Shown here piece by piece: positions 1 to 11,392 of a stretch of 64,000 bases of DNA (the stretch's first letter is position 1; each line of letters starts with the position of its first letter). Location of the stretch: the NCBI RefSeq assembly GCF_009730915.1, contig NC_052489.1, positions 10,362,333 to 10,426,332 on the forward strand, written 5' to 3'. The DNA is from Dioscorea cayenensis subsp. rotundata (taxonomy: Eukaryota > Streptophyta > Magnoliopsida > Dioscoreales > Dioscoreaceae). A program made the position numbers and the translations under genes. Below the pieces are notes generated by a model. The model was not told where the DNA came from, searched no databases, and worked only from the letters and a program-made list of their open reading frames with translations.

Positions 1-2
1 TT

Positions 3-1231
3 GTGAAGTCTCTATTGGAGAGACCACAAGGAAGCTTGCCAAACAATACCAAGACCAATCCTAGAGAGCATGTGAAGGTGATCACCTTGAGAAGTAGTTG
101 TGAGGTTGAAGGTAAGTTTCTGAGTGAGAAGCCCAATGAACACGCACCCGAGGTCATAGAGCTTGAAGAGGGAACAAGCAAAGAGAAGGAGGTGGCACCC
201 CCACCTTTCAAGCCAAGAATCCCCTATCCCTCTAGGTTAGAGAATGACCAAGGGGATGAACAGTATAAGAAGTTCCTGAGTTTGTTCAAGCAACTCCACA
301 TCGACATTCTTTTTGTTGAGTCATTGTCTTAAATGCCTAAGTATGCAAAATTCTTGAAGGATTTGTTGACTAATAAGAGAAAGTTAGAGGAGAGTGCTTT
401 AGTGATCTTAGATGCTTCTTGTATGGCAGTTTTGCAAAAGAACATGCCGAATAAGAGGAAAGACCCGAGAAGCTTCATCATTCTATGCAACATTGGTAAT
501 TTAGGTGAAGAAATGTTATTGGCATACCCAGGGGCCAGTATCAACATCATGCCATACACCTTCTTTCAGAAGCTAGGCCTATGGCGAGCCTAGGCCTACT
601 CGGATGACTATGCAATTGGCGGACCGAACGGTGAGACATCCGAGGGGTATTATCGAAGATGTGCTTATCAAGGTGGACAAGTACATATTTCCTGTAGATT
701 TTGTTGTGCTAGACATCGATGAGGATGCGGATGTACCCTTGATACTTGGGAGACTGTTCTTGCGAACTTCCAAGGCATTGATTGACATGGATGGTGGGGA
801 GCTAACTTTGAGAGTTGGAGATAACAAGCTCACATACCGTCTTGCCAAAGCCATGAGGCATTCTCTTGATTTTGATGATACTTTGTATTTTCTAGACACT
901 ACTAATGAGATTGTTGATGAATATATGGAGGAAATGTTCAATCCAGACCCCTACAAGGGTTTGTTTAACAAAGAGGAGGAAAATGAAGAAGTAATGATGG
1001 TTGGCTCGATGGAAGAAGTACCGTCTACTCCGGGGATCCTAAAGAAGGTGCTTCGGAAGATGAAGAGGGCGAGGAGACCCCACCGAAAATGTGCGTGAAC
1101 CGAACTAGTTGGATGAACCATTGCTAGATGGTCCCATACCCGGTAACTCCCCTTCTACCTTCAAGAGACTTTGCTCGTCATGCTTTCAAGCCATGCGTAA
1201 GAGGGCAACATTTATCTATAAGCCCATGTGA
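3..1231 (+). pseudogene. gag C-terminus and retroviral-type aspartic protease (element A), broken
   Basis: Reads through a gag linker (ERPQGSLPNN; HVKVITLRSS), the FKQLHIDILF and MPKYAKFLKDLLTNKR blocks, then the pepsin-like retrotransposon protease. The active-site region reads YPGASINIMPY where relatives in this window have DSGASIN, so the catalytic Asp is lost. The second protease half has the flap region (VDKYIFPVDFVVLD) and the LILGRLFLRTSKALIDMD block. Damage: a TAA at 330-332 where other copies have a Gln codon, a one-base insertion near 580, and a small deletion with frame change near 1098. After the protease comes an acidic tail ending ATFIYKPM at 1229-1231 instead of reverse transcriptase. 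The enzyme would have cleaved the gag polyprotein inside virus-like particles; this copy cannot. Confidence 0.88.
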
Positions 1232-1277
1232 GGTAAGAATGAGGCACATCAAGCTTAGTGATGTAAAACAAGCGCTT

Positions 1278-1295
1278 CTTGGGAGGCAACCCAAG
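1278..1295 (+). repeat. Conserved perfect hairpin after the protease ORF
   Basis: cttggg-aggcaa-cccaag, a 6-bp perfect stem with a 6-base loop, inside a longer conserved block (AAGCGCTTCTTGGGAGGC). The same block follows the protease in four other elements of the window. Role unknown. Confidence 0.8.
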
Positions 1296-1329
1296 TGTTT
1301 ACTATTTTATCTTAGTTGTTAGTTTAGTT

Positions 1330-2520
1330 TTTGCATGAATAACTTGCTAGGTATCAGTGTCTTGATTTTTAAATGCTTCTGCTGTGTATTGTATTGTGGA
1401 TTTTAATGTCATCCTGTGTTTTCATAAGGATTTCGCGAAGTTTAAGTCACTTGAGCTTGTTTTTTATGTTTTTTGCTGGTGTATTTTGCATAAAAGAGCA
1501 AGCTCTGAGGGTGTAAACATGTTCAGGAAATTTCTGCAGAGCCTATAGAGTTTTCTAAGTCAACCAGAGAAAACACATGGGCGTGTGGAATTTCTGCATG
1601 CCCGTAAAGTTGTATTGCGAGCTCATCTAGAGAAGGCACATGGGCGTGGACTCACCCCTGTGAGCGACCTTGCGATTTTCGCACGCCTGTTGGTAACTTC
1701 CGCACGGGCGTGCATTTTCTTGCAGAGACTTGGCAAATTATCCCAAGAGCACACAATGGCGTGGACTCGCCCCTGTGGGTGAACTTGCAACAAATACATG
1801 ACGTGGGAATTTTCTGCATGCCCGTACGGATCTCTGCAGATGAACTCTCTCCATACTGAGAAGACACAGGGGCGTGCGGCTGCCACCGTGAGTTGGGCCT
1901 GTGAATGTCCACGCCCGTGGGAAATTTTTGCACGGCCGTGCGAAACACTTAACGTTTCTTCTCAGTTGGACAAAGATGCATTCAGAGGCAGTGAGGATTT
2001 TCCTGAGAGCGTACAGGGGTGTGCTTCTGCACTAGTGAAGCTCTCCTGTGGAGGCACACGGGCGTGGGTAATTTCCACACACCCGTGTGGATGCACAGAA
2101 TTCCAAGAAACATGAGTTTTTCTTTAAAATCTTTGTGAATTCTCCTCTTCTTCACTTCCAACCATCTGAAAACCACTCTTGATCAATTTCCCGGCCTCTC
2201 ACCACTGTTTTAGAGGGGTTTTCAGAAAAGTTTCACGCTGAATTCAAAGTGTTCATACCCATTTCATTGGTAAACCTCTTAATTTCTCTTCTATTTGTCA
2301 TTTCTTATTTTTTGTGGATTAAAAGTCTTGAGTTGCACAAATTTTCACTTTATAATGGTTTGTGCATGTTTAGAAAGCGTTTAAACGTGGTTTAAGGTTA
2401 TATTTTTGGAGAATTGACATGGAACCGTGTGGTTTTCACAACCCACAGATCCACACGGGCATGGGTAATTTCCACAGGCCCGTGTGGAATTCTACAGTAT
2501 GTTGTTTATGAGCTTATTTG
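1330..2520 (+). repeat. Non-coding spacer of element A with CACGGGCGTG palindromes
   Basis: No credible ORF. From about 1570 to 2500 the sequence repeats degenerate forms of CACACGGGCGTG and its complement CACGCCCGTGTG, often as pairs separated by GGAAATTTCC-like bases (for example 2063-2090 and 2453-2484). The same motif family fills the matching spacer in B (14390-14990), in G (50890-51040), and occurs in the LTRs. Short reading frames here are chance products of the repeats. Confidence 0.75.
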
Positions 2521-2547
2521 ATCATTTCTTCCTCATTTATCGCAGGT
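2521..2547 (+). other. Putative splice acceptor upstream of ORF3 (element A)
   Basis: A pyrimidine-rich run ending TTTATCGCAG lies 2 bases before the ORF3 ATG. Element B has the equivalent TTTTACAG 3 bases before the homologous ATG, although the flanks have diverged. This suggests ORF3 was translated from a spliced subgenomic RNA, as is known for downstream genes of some retroelements. The donor was not identified. Confidence 0.5.
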
Positions 2548-3835
2548 ATGTCACCGCACTCAAAGTGGCAAGAAGGGAAGCGCCCTAGAGAATCTTCACC
2601 CGAGTTGGCACATACTGAATTCTCGAATCCCGAGCATCAGGCTCATTTTGAGTTGTTATCGGGACTTAGGTTTAGCCAATTTCGGTTCATGGACTTGAGT
2701 GTGCTAACTGGAGTCCAGCGGGGTGATAAATTAGTCAGGGAACTTGACACGCTAATGCCCGTGGGATGCTAGAAAGATTATTGTCTATACGAGAGCCAGT
2801 TTTCCGGCCACTGAGTTTTGACATCACTGATGCCATACAGTTTAGAGCCTTCGGATGTTAATTTGCCATGAGTGTCACAGAGTTTTAAGTTTGCATGGGC
2901 ATTTACAACAAGACATGCACAGAAATGGAGGAGTATGGGCACTTGCCAATAGATTACCCTGGCACCTTGACCCCACAACAGGCTTACCAGGTTTTATGAG
3001 GGAAGTGGCAGCATGAATCGGGAGTATCCAAGGCCACATGTTTTCTCGGCTGAGCTACAAGTATTTATTCACCTTCATTAGCAGATCTGTGGATGACCGA
3101 GGTGATACCACTAGTGTTCTGAGCTGATAGGGGTTACTTTATCTGTATTCCATGGTTAGGTCCGTGCCCATTCATCTGGAGCACGTTGTGGTAGATTACA
3201 TGCGATACCAGGGCCATAGCGGGAGAGTGAAAGTATTATTTGTTGGTCCATACATTACTAGACTTATTCTAGGGATGGGTCTCGGTGATGCTTTTCGAGA
3301 TACAGATCAGACAGTTATTCCCGCTCCGCTTGAACTACATACTCTCAGGATAATGGGAGTGGTGCATAGATATGGGCCTGGAACTTACATTTTGGCCACT
3401 TCCACCACTGAGAGTGCCGAGGGTGGTAGGGATGCAGCGGAGGGTTCTGCACCGATGGCGACCGAGATCGCAGAGCGTACGATTACCCCTTCCTGAGCCC
3501 ATGAGCGTATTGAGAGGCTCAAGAGCACTGTGAGTGTCGTGTGGTATGTGATCATCGAGATTCGAGCGATACAGTTATCACAGTATACTGATATGATTAC
3601 CTGTTTTGACTTCTTACGGTAGCTATTGATGAGCAGATCTCCAACACCTCCAGCAACACCATCACCTACTCCAGCACTAGCTGATCCACCGTGTACCTCA
3701 GTTGATCCACCAGCGTTGTCATCTTTACCAATAGCAGCAGAGGAGACAGCGCGACACTTACACTTGATTTTATTTTCATTTCTTTATTTGGATTTCCTTC
3801 TGGACTTGTATATTCAAAAAAGATTTTCTTTCTGA
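2548..3835 (+). pseudogene. ORF3, Athila-type 'plant transposon protein' (element A), decayed
   Basis: Start ATGTCACC encodes MSPHSKWQEGKRPRESSPE, matched by a start in element B. An N-terminal basic/acidic stretch is followed by LSVLTGVQRGDKLVRELDTL, then after a frame change at about 2765 by the TEMEEYGHLPIDYPGTLTP block. Residues 3152-3496 remain open and carry HVVVDYMRYQGH and VGPYITRLILGMGLGDAFRD. A heptad-like stretch follows (3500-3600), then a Pro-rich C-terminus near 3640-3720. Roughly 400 residues when intact. No catalytic motif or convincing envelope feature is seen. Copies of the same ORF lie split in B and as a scrap at 37030-37345. Function unknown; the call rests on similarity to the uncharacterised ORFs next to pol in Athila-like elements. 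Confidence 0.65.
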
Positions 3836-4580
3836 GTTTATTTTAGTTTTGTTGTCTCAAGTTGTATTCATTTCTCTATCTTTTATGTACTCGAGCTGTT
3901 TTTGTTTTATGGAGCTTTACTAAACCCCCTCGTGTATCCGTGCAGATGGTCTTGTCATCATGGGAATTGAGAACTTGTCATAGACACGGCCAAGGTGCTT
4001 CGACATTTGATTGTATATGCTTCACAACCCGTTGGAACACCACTCCCAATGAATTAGCTCCATCAAATGCAACACTAGGAGTCAGGGGGGGTTCATAGTG
4101 CACATATCTTTTATATGAGTCTTGATTGTTATACATGCTCACATAGCCAATGGTGGTTCACCTTAGTTGCAATGATTGTATTCTTGAGTATAGAAGAATT
4201 TTTAACATTGAATGTTCTCATGCTCTAGTTCTTGCTTGACTTTTTAGGAATTTTTGCCCGATTGACACTTGTGCACTACTTACTCTTTAACATCCTTTGG
4301 AAACTCAAGTTTGATGTTAAAGGGACTAGTTTTAGTTTTTCTTCTTATGTTATTTTGTTGAAAAAAATGGAAAAATGAAAAGAAAGAACAAAATAGTTTT
4401 GTTGTTTAGTTGTGCTTGTTGGGTGGAAAGAGCTACCACCTATGATGTATGAAGCTACTCTCATAAGTCGGATACTAGTTATGCCCTAATGAGAGAAAGA
4501 GCTATCTCATGGGATGTATGAAAGCTACCACCCCGGTAGAAAGAACTACCATCTCAAAAGTGTGAAAGCTACCACAACAG
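3836..4580 (+). repeat. 3' UTR of element A with degenerate GAAAGAGCTACC repeats
   Basis: Non-coding. It holds a G-run at 4084-4091 that looks like a decayed polypurine tract. At 4432-4580 there are about four degenerate tandem units of the form GAAAGAGCTACC...TGTGAAAGCTAC. The same arrangement occurs at 21228-21430, 47040-47150 and 55862-56065, so it is a constant part of the 3' UTR in several subfamilies. Confidence 0.7.
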
Positions 4581-5026
4581 AGTCAAGAACTAAAGGATGA
4601 ACTCCGCTGGGGCTTAGTTGCGTGAGCAATAGAGTGAAGCGTTGAAGTGAGTTTAGTATCTGGGGCTTAATTGTGACTAGGGGTCTTTCGCATGGACCAA
4701 ATGGTTAGATATACACATAGGAATAAGGTTTATCACTTGGAATTCCTAGAACTCCATGCAACTTTGCACAATGTGAGGTGTTGACGCTGAGCAATTTCTC
4801 CACCGGCATATAGTGTAGAGTTAGTCACGGTTGACCTTAGGTTTCGGACCGTGTGCTTTAGGATTTCCACGACTCATTAAGTATTAGTTAGGAAGCATAA
4901 TAGTAGGTCTTGCACTTGAAACATTAGTCCTACGGGGAGCATTGTCTGAGTACCCCACTTCTATAGACTGTCTTTCCTCTCACTTACTTGGGTCTCTCGT
5001 TCTGGTTTCTTTTTTTTATGCTTACG
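4581..5026 (+). mobile_element. LTR fragment (3' portion) of element A
   Basis: Matches the later part of the family-1 LTR, for example the GCTGGGGCTTAGTTGCG block also found at 12955 and 23003. It is joined directly to the 3' UTR, so about 1.2 kb of LTR is missing. It ends at the inverted junction with A2. Confidence 0.75.
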
Positions 5027-7342
5027 TTACACTATATCAACTTCTTCATTTTCCACTTCTTGGTCTAGCACCCCTTCATATGGGTCCGGATTCATCATTT
5101 CTTGCACATATTCATCTATTAGTTCATCGGTAGTGTCAAGAAAATAAAGAGTATCATCAAAGTCAAGAGAATGTCGGATAGCTTCGCCGAGGCGGTATGT
5201 CAACTTATCGTCGCCAACCCTCAGTGTCAACTCCCCACCGTCCATGTTGATAAGTGCCTTGGAAGTATGCAATAATGGCCTTCTAAGTATCAAAGGAATA
5301 TTTACATCATGGTCGACATCCAACACTACACAGTCCACAGGAAATATGCACTTGTCAACCTTCACCAATACATCTTCCATAATACCACTCGGATGTCTAA
5401 CCATTCGGTCCTCCAATTAAAGTGTCATCCGAGTGGGCCTAGGCTCTCCCAAGCCTAGCTTCTGAAAGAACGAGTATGGCAAAATGTTGATACTAGCCCC
5501 TGAATCCGCCAATGCCATCTCTTAACCCATATTACCAATGTTGCACGAAATAACAAAGCTTCCGATATCTTTCTTCTTGTTTGGCATATTCTTTTGCAAA
5601 ACCACCGAACAAGAGGCATCTAAGATCATCGATGCACTCTCCTCGAACTTCTTCTTGTTGATCAAAAGATCCTTCAAAAACTTTGCATACCGAGGCATTT
5701 GGGATAATGCCTCCACAAAAAGAATGTTTATGTGCAGTTGCTTGAATAGACCAAAGAACTTCTTATATTCCTCATCATTTTGGTCGTTCTTCAATCTCGA
5801 AGGATAAGGGATTCTTGGATTGTAAGGCGGGGTTGCCACCTCTTTCTCCTTGTTTGCTCTCTCCTCAACCTCCACAACCTCAGGTGCTTCAACATTGGTC
5901 TTCTCATTTGGAAGCCTACCCTCAACCTCATGACCACTTCTCAAAGTGATCGCCTTCACATGTTCTCTCGGAATAGTTTCAGTGTTACTAGCCAAGCTTC
6001 CTTGAAGCCTCTCTAATAATGATGACTTTGTAATTTACCCAACTTGATTTTCTAGATTGTGCAATGATACGGTGTGTTTGTGAAGTGTAGCTTCAACCAA
6101 TTGAAACCTTGAGTCTGATGACTAGATGAATCTCATCAAAGCTTTCTCTAGATCGGTCATCCGGGTTTGTAAGCCTGAAACTTGGTTCTCCCTGTTTGGG
6201 GCTTGTTGTTGTTGTTGGAAACCCGGTGGTGCCATGGCCTTTAGTTGCCCTTGGTTATTCCAAGAAAAGTTGGGATGGCTTCTCCATCCTTGGTTGTAGG
6301 TGTTGCTATAAGGATTGCCTTGTCCTCTTCCAGAATTACCCACAAAGTCTACTTGTTCAGTTGGGGCTGAAGTAGTTATCAAAATAGGATAATCGGATGG
6401 CATATGTGAACCCCCACAACCATCATAACTTGTCATTATGGCTACCCTTTGTGAAGTCAATATATCCAATTTCTTGCTTAATGCCTCTACTTGGGATGCC
6501 AAGGATGTAACCGCATCAATTTCATGGGGTCCGACCACTTTCTTCCTTTCTCCTGCATTCAATCGGTAGCTATTCAAACCCATTTCTTCAATCAATTGCC
6601 AAGCGTCTTCCAGAGTCTTGTTCCCCATTGTACCTCCTGTGGCGGTATCTAGAAGTTGTTTGTTGCTTGAACTCAACTCGTTATAAAATGTATTAATGAT
6701 CATCCACTCGGGGAACCCATGTTGTGGACACTCCTGCAGAAGGTCCTTGAATTGTTCTCAAGTCTCAAAGAAAGTTTCAAGCTCCATCTGAACAAATGAA
6801 GATATCTCATTATGAAGCTTTGCCAATTTTCTTGGAGGAAAGTACCTTGTAAGGAAAGCTTCAATCATTTCATTCCATGATATGATGGAAGCTCTTGGCA
6901 ATGAATGGAGCCACTCTTTGGCCCTTCCTTTCAAAGGGAATGGGAAAGCCCTCAAGTGAATTGCATCATCAGAAACCCCATTGATTTTCAACATGTCGCA
7001 CACTTCAAGGAAGTTCTCAATATGATTGTTCTGGTCTTCATCGGCTAACCCATTAAATTGTGCAGACTATTGAACCATCTGAATAAAGGCTGGCTTCAAC
7101 TCAAAATTCTGGGCTGCTACTGGTGGCCTCACAATGCTCAATTGTGTCCCATGAATAGTAGGTCTAACAAAATCTGAAAGAGTTCTTCGTTGGCCCTCTT
7201 GTTCAGCCATGTTTTCAGATCCTTCACTCTCTATCTCAGCTGAATGATTCTATTCTTGCACAGATTCTTTGCCTCTTCTATGAAGTGTTCGTTCAAGTTC
7301 AGGATCTCCTTCAACCAATGTTTTAGGGTTCCCTTGGGTCAT
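5027..7342 (-). pseudogene. gag-protease polyprotein (element A2), several stops
   Basis: The ATG at 7342 opens MTQGNP, the same start as in G. Domains in order: leader with ENMAEQ; capsid-like gag domain (FNGLADEDQNNHIENFLEV; LPRASIISWNEMIEAFLTRY; KLHNEISSFVQ); a decayed zinc knuckle in which the first and last Cys are now Tyr (SYDGCGGSHMPSDYP); a Gln-rich stretch; the ENQVG linker; and the aspartic protease. The catalytic DSGASIN motif is intact near 5487-5505, unlike A (YPG) and H (NSG). About six in-frame stops interrupt the gene, including near 6760, 6120, 5522 and 5414. The reading frame is otherwise kept, so decay is mostly by point mutation. No RT domain is present. Confidence 0.87.
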
Positions 7343-7467
7343 AACCTGGAGCTGCTACAAAAGAAAGAAAAATAAATCAGAACAAGGATAGAATAAGAAA
7401 GTGTGAAATAGAATAAATGATGAATAGCTAAAATAGCAAAGTGCAAAGTGTTTCTAAACCGCCTATT

Positions 7468-7484
7468 CCCCTGCAACGGCGCCA
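7468..7484 (-). other. Primer-binding site, tRNA-Asp type (A2)
   Basis: On the plus strand CCCCTGCAACGGCGCCA, 16 of 17 bases equal to the 3' end of plant tRNA-Asp including CCA. It lies 6 bases inside the LTR edge at 7491. Confidence 0.85.
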
Positions 7485-7490
7485 AAAAAT

Positions 7491-8664
7491 TGACACACCC
7501 CTTGCGTGTGACCCGCAAGTGCACGGGTTTTCAAAGTAATAATACCCCGGTGATGGGTAGTCGAATCCACAAGGAATAGTGATCAGAAACACTAAAATTT
7601 CTATTTAACTAAAGTGAAGGTAAATCAGTAGTGGTATGAACAAAATCAATATGAAAAAAACTAAAGAAAATAAGAAAGAGAGGCGCAATAAAATGAGAGG
7701 AAATGCAATCGATAGAAAGTGGTCACTCAGACATTGCTCCCCCTAGGACTATTGTTCCATGGTGCAAAATACAATCAGCAATGAAGTTAAAAGTAAAGAG
7801 ATGCAATCTATAAATAAAACTACCTTGGTATTCATGTCGATGGTCTTGTGGAGTAGCGTCGGCCTCTTCAAAGGTTTCCTCTTCAAGCATAGGGTACACC
7901 TCGCTGAATCGATGTCGATGAAAGCTCTCCCAATAACTATATTCTGACGGAATGCGGTGTCAAAGGCCATAGAACCACTCCAAAAACCTTCCCAAAGTCT
8001 CTCTAAACCCTAGCTGCAGGCCTCTCCAAAGTTGGGAAAAAGATGGAGAAAAATTGGAAAAGTGGATCCCTAAATCGATACAAGTCGTGGCTTAATAAAG
8101 GCCTGGAATCGAGAATCCACACGCACATGTGGAATTTCCACATGCCTGTGTGAATCTGCAGGTAATCTGTTTCGGTGGTCTATGAAAAGTAACTGCTACA
8201 GTAAATAGCTACAGTGATTTGCTACATTACTCCGCCAAAATACTCCCGAATCCACACTTTTCATCGAGGCAACAAAAACGGGCACACATCTTTCGGTATA
8301 TCACGTTGCATCATGAAGTAAAGCACATTTGATAGGAATCTTGCTAGCCTTGCACAAGTTGGAACACATGAGTGTGACTGCCTTTGTGTCCCTCTAATTT
8401 ACATATTCCATCAAGCATAATGGAGGTTGGCATACACTCATATGTCTTCGAGCACAACTTGCATCTTCTCATGTGTCCACTTCAAGATTCTATCAACATA
8501 ATGCATTCGCAATCTACTTTGGCTCCTTTCTTCTCTATTTAGCTCCACAACCCTATATGCACAAAAGAACACAAAAACACAAGTATTAGCGATACAACCT
8601 GATAAAAGTAATGCTCATCGTAAGAAAAGAATACTTCATATTCTTAGTACACAAGCACTTATCA
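7491..8664 (-). mobile_element. 5' LTR of element A2 (internally deleted)
   Basis: Minus strand starts TGATAAGTGCTTGTGT and ends TGTCA next to the PBS. At 1174 bp it is about 700 bp shorter than complete family copies (1.85-1.88 kb). The missing block is removed at about 7755, where TTGTTCCATGG fuses two distant LTR positions. Confidence 0.85.
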
Positions 8665-9937
8665 GTTTGCCATGAAATCATTTTCATCAAGAACATCATA
8701 CAAAATTATCTTTTGATAATATACTTCAAGGATTTCATCATCATAATAAAATTCAACTCAGTTTTCACATGCCTTTTTGGTTATCATAACAAGAACATCA
8801 AATCTCTTAAAAATGCATAATTTGAAACATATACTTCAAAACATAGGGTTTCCAAACAACAATAATATATATGTACTTCGCAAATATCCATGCAATAAGC
8901 CAAATCATAAATCACCACGATTTCTAAACTCTAGGTAAAACTTTTAAAGAGATTTCGTAATATGGTGTCTATCATTCAAAGGCAAGGAACTTAAATATTA
9001 ATCAAACAGAAGTAAATCATAGTCCAAACTTTAGTAAATCCCACTCACAAACTTGGCGAGCTAGAAACCTCTAGTGTTACTTCTCCACTGGCTCTTTCTC
9101 CTTGCTTGAAGTTTCACCTCCTAGAAGTAATTAAACAAACTAAACAAATAACCAAACAACATAAACAACTAGATCAATTGAAATGAAGGAAAATGCTCAA
9201 AATAGTGAAATGATTACTTCTAGGGTTTTCAAAACTCGCTAGCTAGAAGATCTAACAAGAATATATCCCTCACAACCCTTGAAATCAACAAGGAAAGCAA
9301 GAAAAACCAAATTTTTTTGGTGCTACAGTAATCCCAAAATCAAGGAATAAGAAGGTTCAAGGGTTTCTTGATAACAAGGTCTTACAAACCAACACCAATA
9401 CTCCTCTCAAGCTTTTGCCATCAAAGAGGAAGAAAAGGAGAAAGAATCAAGCTCCCACTTGAATCCACAACAAAACCCTAGCTGTACTCATCCAATTAAG
9501 AAGGAAGAACAAGCAAGGAAGACTGCTTACCATGAATCAAGTGATGATCATCCTTTGGGATCCAAGAACAAGCCCATAAATACCACCAAAATCACCCCTT
9601 AAACCTTGAGAATAACGGAGGAAATAGGAGGAGGGAATGGAAAGGTTTTGAGGGAAGATAAGTGAAGAAACTGGCTCAAACTGGACTTTAAAGAGATGAA
9701 CGCCCGATATTTCAGGTGGAACACGGTTGGAACACGATCGTGTTTGTCCTTTTCATTTTCCCAAGCAATTGGCATGCTAGAGCTGGCACAGTACTATAGC
9801 AAAACTACTATAGCACCAATCTAAAGAAAGAACATGGTCTGAGTGCTCTTGACACGGGCGTGTCGGAGCTAAAATTTATAGTTTCAGTGCCCGGATTCTC
9901 CTGGGAAAAATCAGGGGGACCGACTCAGGTTAAGCAC
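8665..9937. repeat. Unassigned repeat-like sequence, no gene seen
   Basis: No ORF of note. AT-rich to about 9300. On the minus strand 9937-9300 reads like an untranslated leader or LTR (CACGATCGTG and CACGGGCGTG motifs, a pyrimidine-rich stretch, then TTGATTCATGG-type sequence). It shares style, not clear alignment, with the solo LTR at 35320-36340. Before insertion of B it was continuous with the sequence at 19289 onward, since AGCAC ends this stretch and restarts there. Confidence 0.4.
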
Positions 9938-11392
9938 TGACAACGCCCCTTGTGTATGTCCCACAAATGCACGGGTTTGTCAAAGTAATAAAATCCCAAA
10001 TGAGTGGGTATTGTATCCACAGGGAGTAGGGAATAAAAACACTTAAATTGTTTAATAACTAAGTGAAAGATGAATAGTTATATGTGTGACAAGATGTAAA
10101 AAAACAAAAGTAAAAGAACAAGAAAGAGAGCACAAGTAAAGGAGAAGGTAAGGCAGTCGATATAAATGGGGTACCCGGATATTGCTCCGCCTAGGACAAT
10201 TGTTTCAAGTGCAAGAACCCTCTATTATACTTCCTAAATAATGCAAAAATGAGTCATGGAAATCCTTAAATACATGGTCCCAAATCTAAGGTCAACCATG
10301 CATATCTCTATACATGTCCCGGAGGAAAAATTGAATAACCTCTTAATCTTGCACTCGTATAGAATTGCAATGAGTTCTAGGGATTCCAAGTGATAAATCC
10401 TCTTCCTAGATGTAGACCTAACCCTTTGGTCCAAGTGGAAGGTCATTAGCCACAATTAAGCCCTAGGTGCTAAAATCATTTCAACACTTCACTCCGTTGC
10501 ACCCACAACTAAGCGCCAGGGGAAGGTCATTCTTTAGCCCATTTACTCTACTATGACCACAAAAAACTTGTGGAAATAGAGGTAGAATAAATCACACCGG
10601 AGGGGAAAGGGGACGCTCCGCTACCTCTCGACTCACCCTCTCAACCCTCTTCAATCTAGCTTTGTCTAACTCTCGTGGTGTGTCACTCAGTCACAAGGGT
10701 TACCAACAAGAACTCTCAACCCTAGTGTCACTCTAAGGGAGTATTCATACAATCAAGAATTCAAGATTGGGACTCAAATAAAATATCAATTAATTGAAAG
10801 CATAATAAAGAGGTTCAATGAAACGAATACATCCTAGGGTTTACAAATACCCAAGTAACCACTAGGGGGTTTAGCTCTCCATGGAGCTAATTACAATCAA
10901 TGAAATCAAATGTAAAAGCAAAGAATCCATAGAAAACCCCCTTGATAGTCGTGATGATGGTCTTGTGTAGAGTCCTCTACTTGTCCAATGGTCCCTTTGT
11001 CCGGCCTAGGATACACCTCACCAGATCAGTGCCGACGAAAGCTCTCCCACTAACCTTCTTCCAAACGGAGCGCGATGTCAGAGCCATAGAACCTCTCCAA
11101 ATCCCTGACCAATACCTCTCCAAACCCTAGCCGCAGCCCTCTCTCAAGTTAGGGAAATGATGGAGAAAAGAATAGTGAAATCGAGGCTGAAATTGGCCTT
11201 AAATAGGGCTGGAATTTGGAATCCACACGCCCATATGGGCGCCCCTGTGAATTTTTCGCACGGGCTTGTGGAATTTCAACACGCCCGTGTGGAAATTCTC
11301 TGTTTTACTCCTTCTTTGACCGGTTATGAACAGTACCTACTAAAGTGTTTTGCTACGTTACTTGCTGTAGTGCCCTACTACAGTACTCTACG
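9938..11392 (-). mobile_element. 3' LTR of element B, start deleted
   Basis: Plus-strand left edge TGACAACGCCCC is the LTR end. It aligns through to about 11392, where it switches into ORF3 sequence. The promoter-like block (palindromes near 11220-11300, TTAAATA at 11199-11205) is present. The TGATAAGTG start is missing. Confidence 0.85.

Larger units (their letters stand above)
1..5026 (+). mobile_element. Element A, RT-less Ty3/gypsy (Athila-like), 3' part
   Basis: Order seen on the plus strand: gag C-terminal linker, aspartic protease, hairpin, palindrome-rich spacer, ORF3, 3' UTR, LTR fragment. The left part lies outside the window. PR stop (1229-1231) and ORF3 start (2548) are only 1.3 kb apart and no reverse transcriptase, RNase H or integrase lies between them. 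The 3' UTR is joined at about 4581 to the middle of an LTR, so the start of the 3' LTR is deleted. At about 5026 the element abuts, head to head, the protease end of element A2. Assignment to an Athila-like lineage is from gag/PR sequence style and the ORF3 type, and is inference. Confidence 0.85.
5027..8664 (-). mobile_element. Element A2, 5' portion (LTR, PBS, gag-protease)
   Basis: Minus-strand element: 5' LTR 8664-7491, PBS, gag start at 7342, gag and protease down to 5027. The downstream part (protease tail, spacer, ORF3, 3' LTR) is missing, cut at the junction with element A. No second LTR or target duplication can be assigned. Confidence 0.85.

Noticed and set aside
1585-2176. Several overlapping short frames on both strands
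   Set aside because: They come from palindromic CACGGGCGTG repeats; no homolog pattern, and the equivalent spacers in B and G do not keep them.
2548-3835. ORF3 as a retroviral envelope gene
   Set aside because: No signal peptide, fusion-like or C-terminal membrane segment can be seen; only position downstream of protease suggests it.
8611-8820. 69-codon frame across the A2 LTR edge
   Set aside because: It crosses an LTR boundary into AT-rich DNA and has no coding character.
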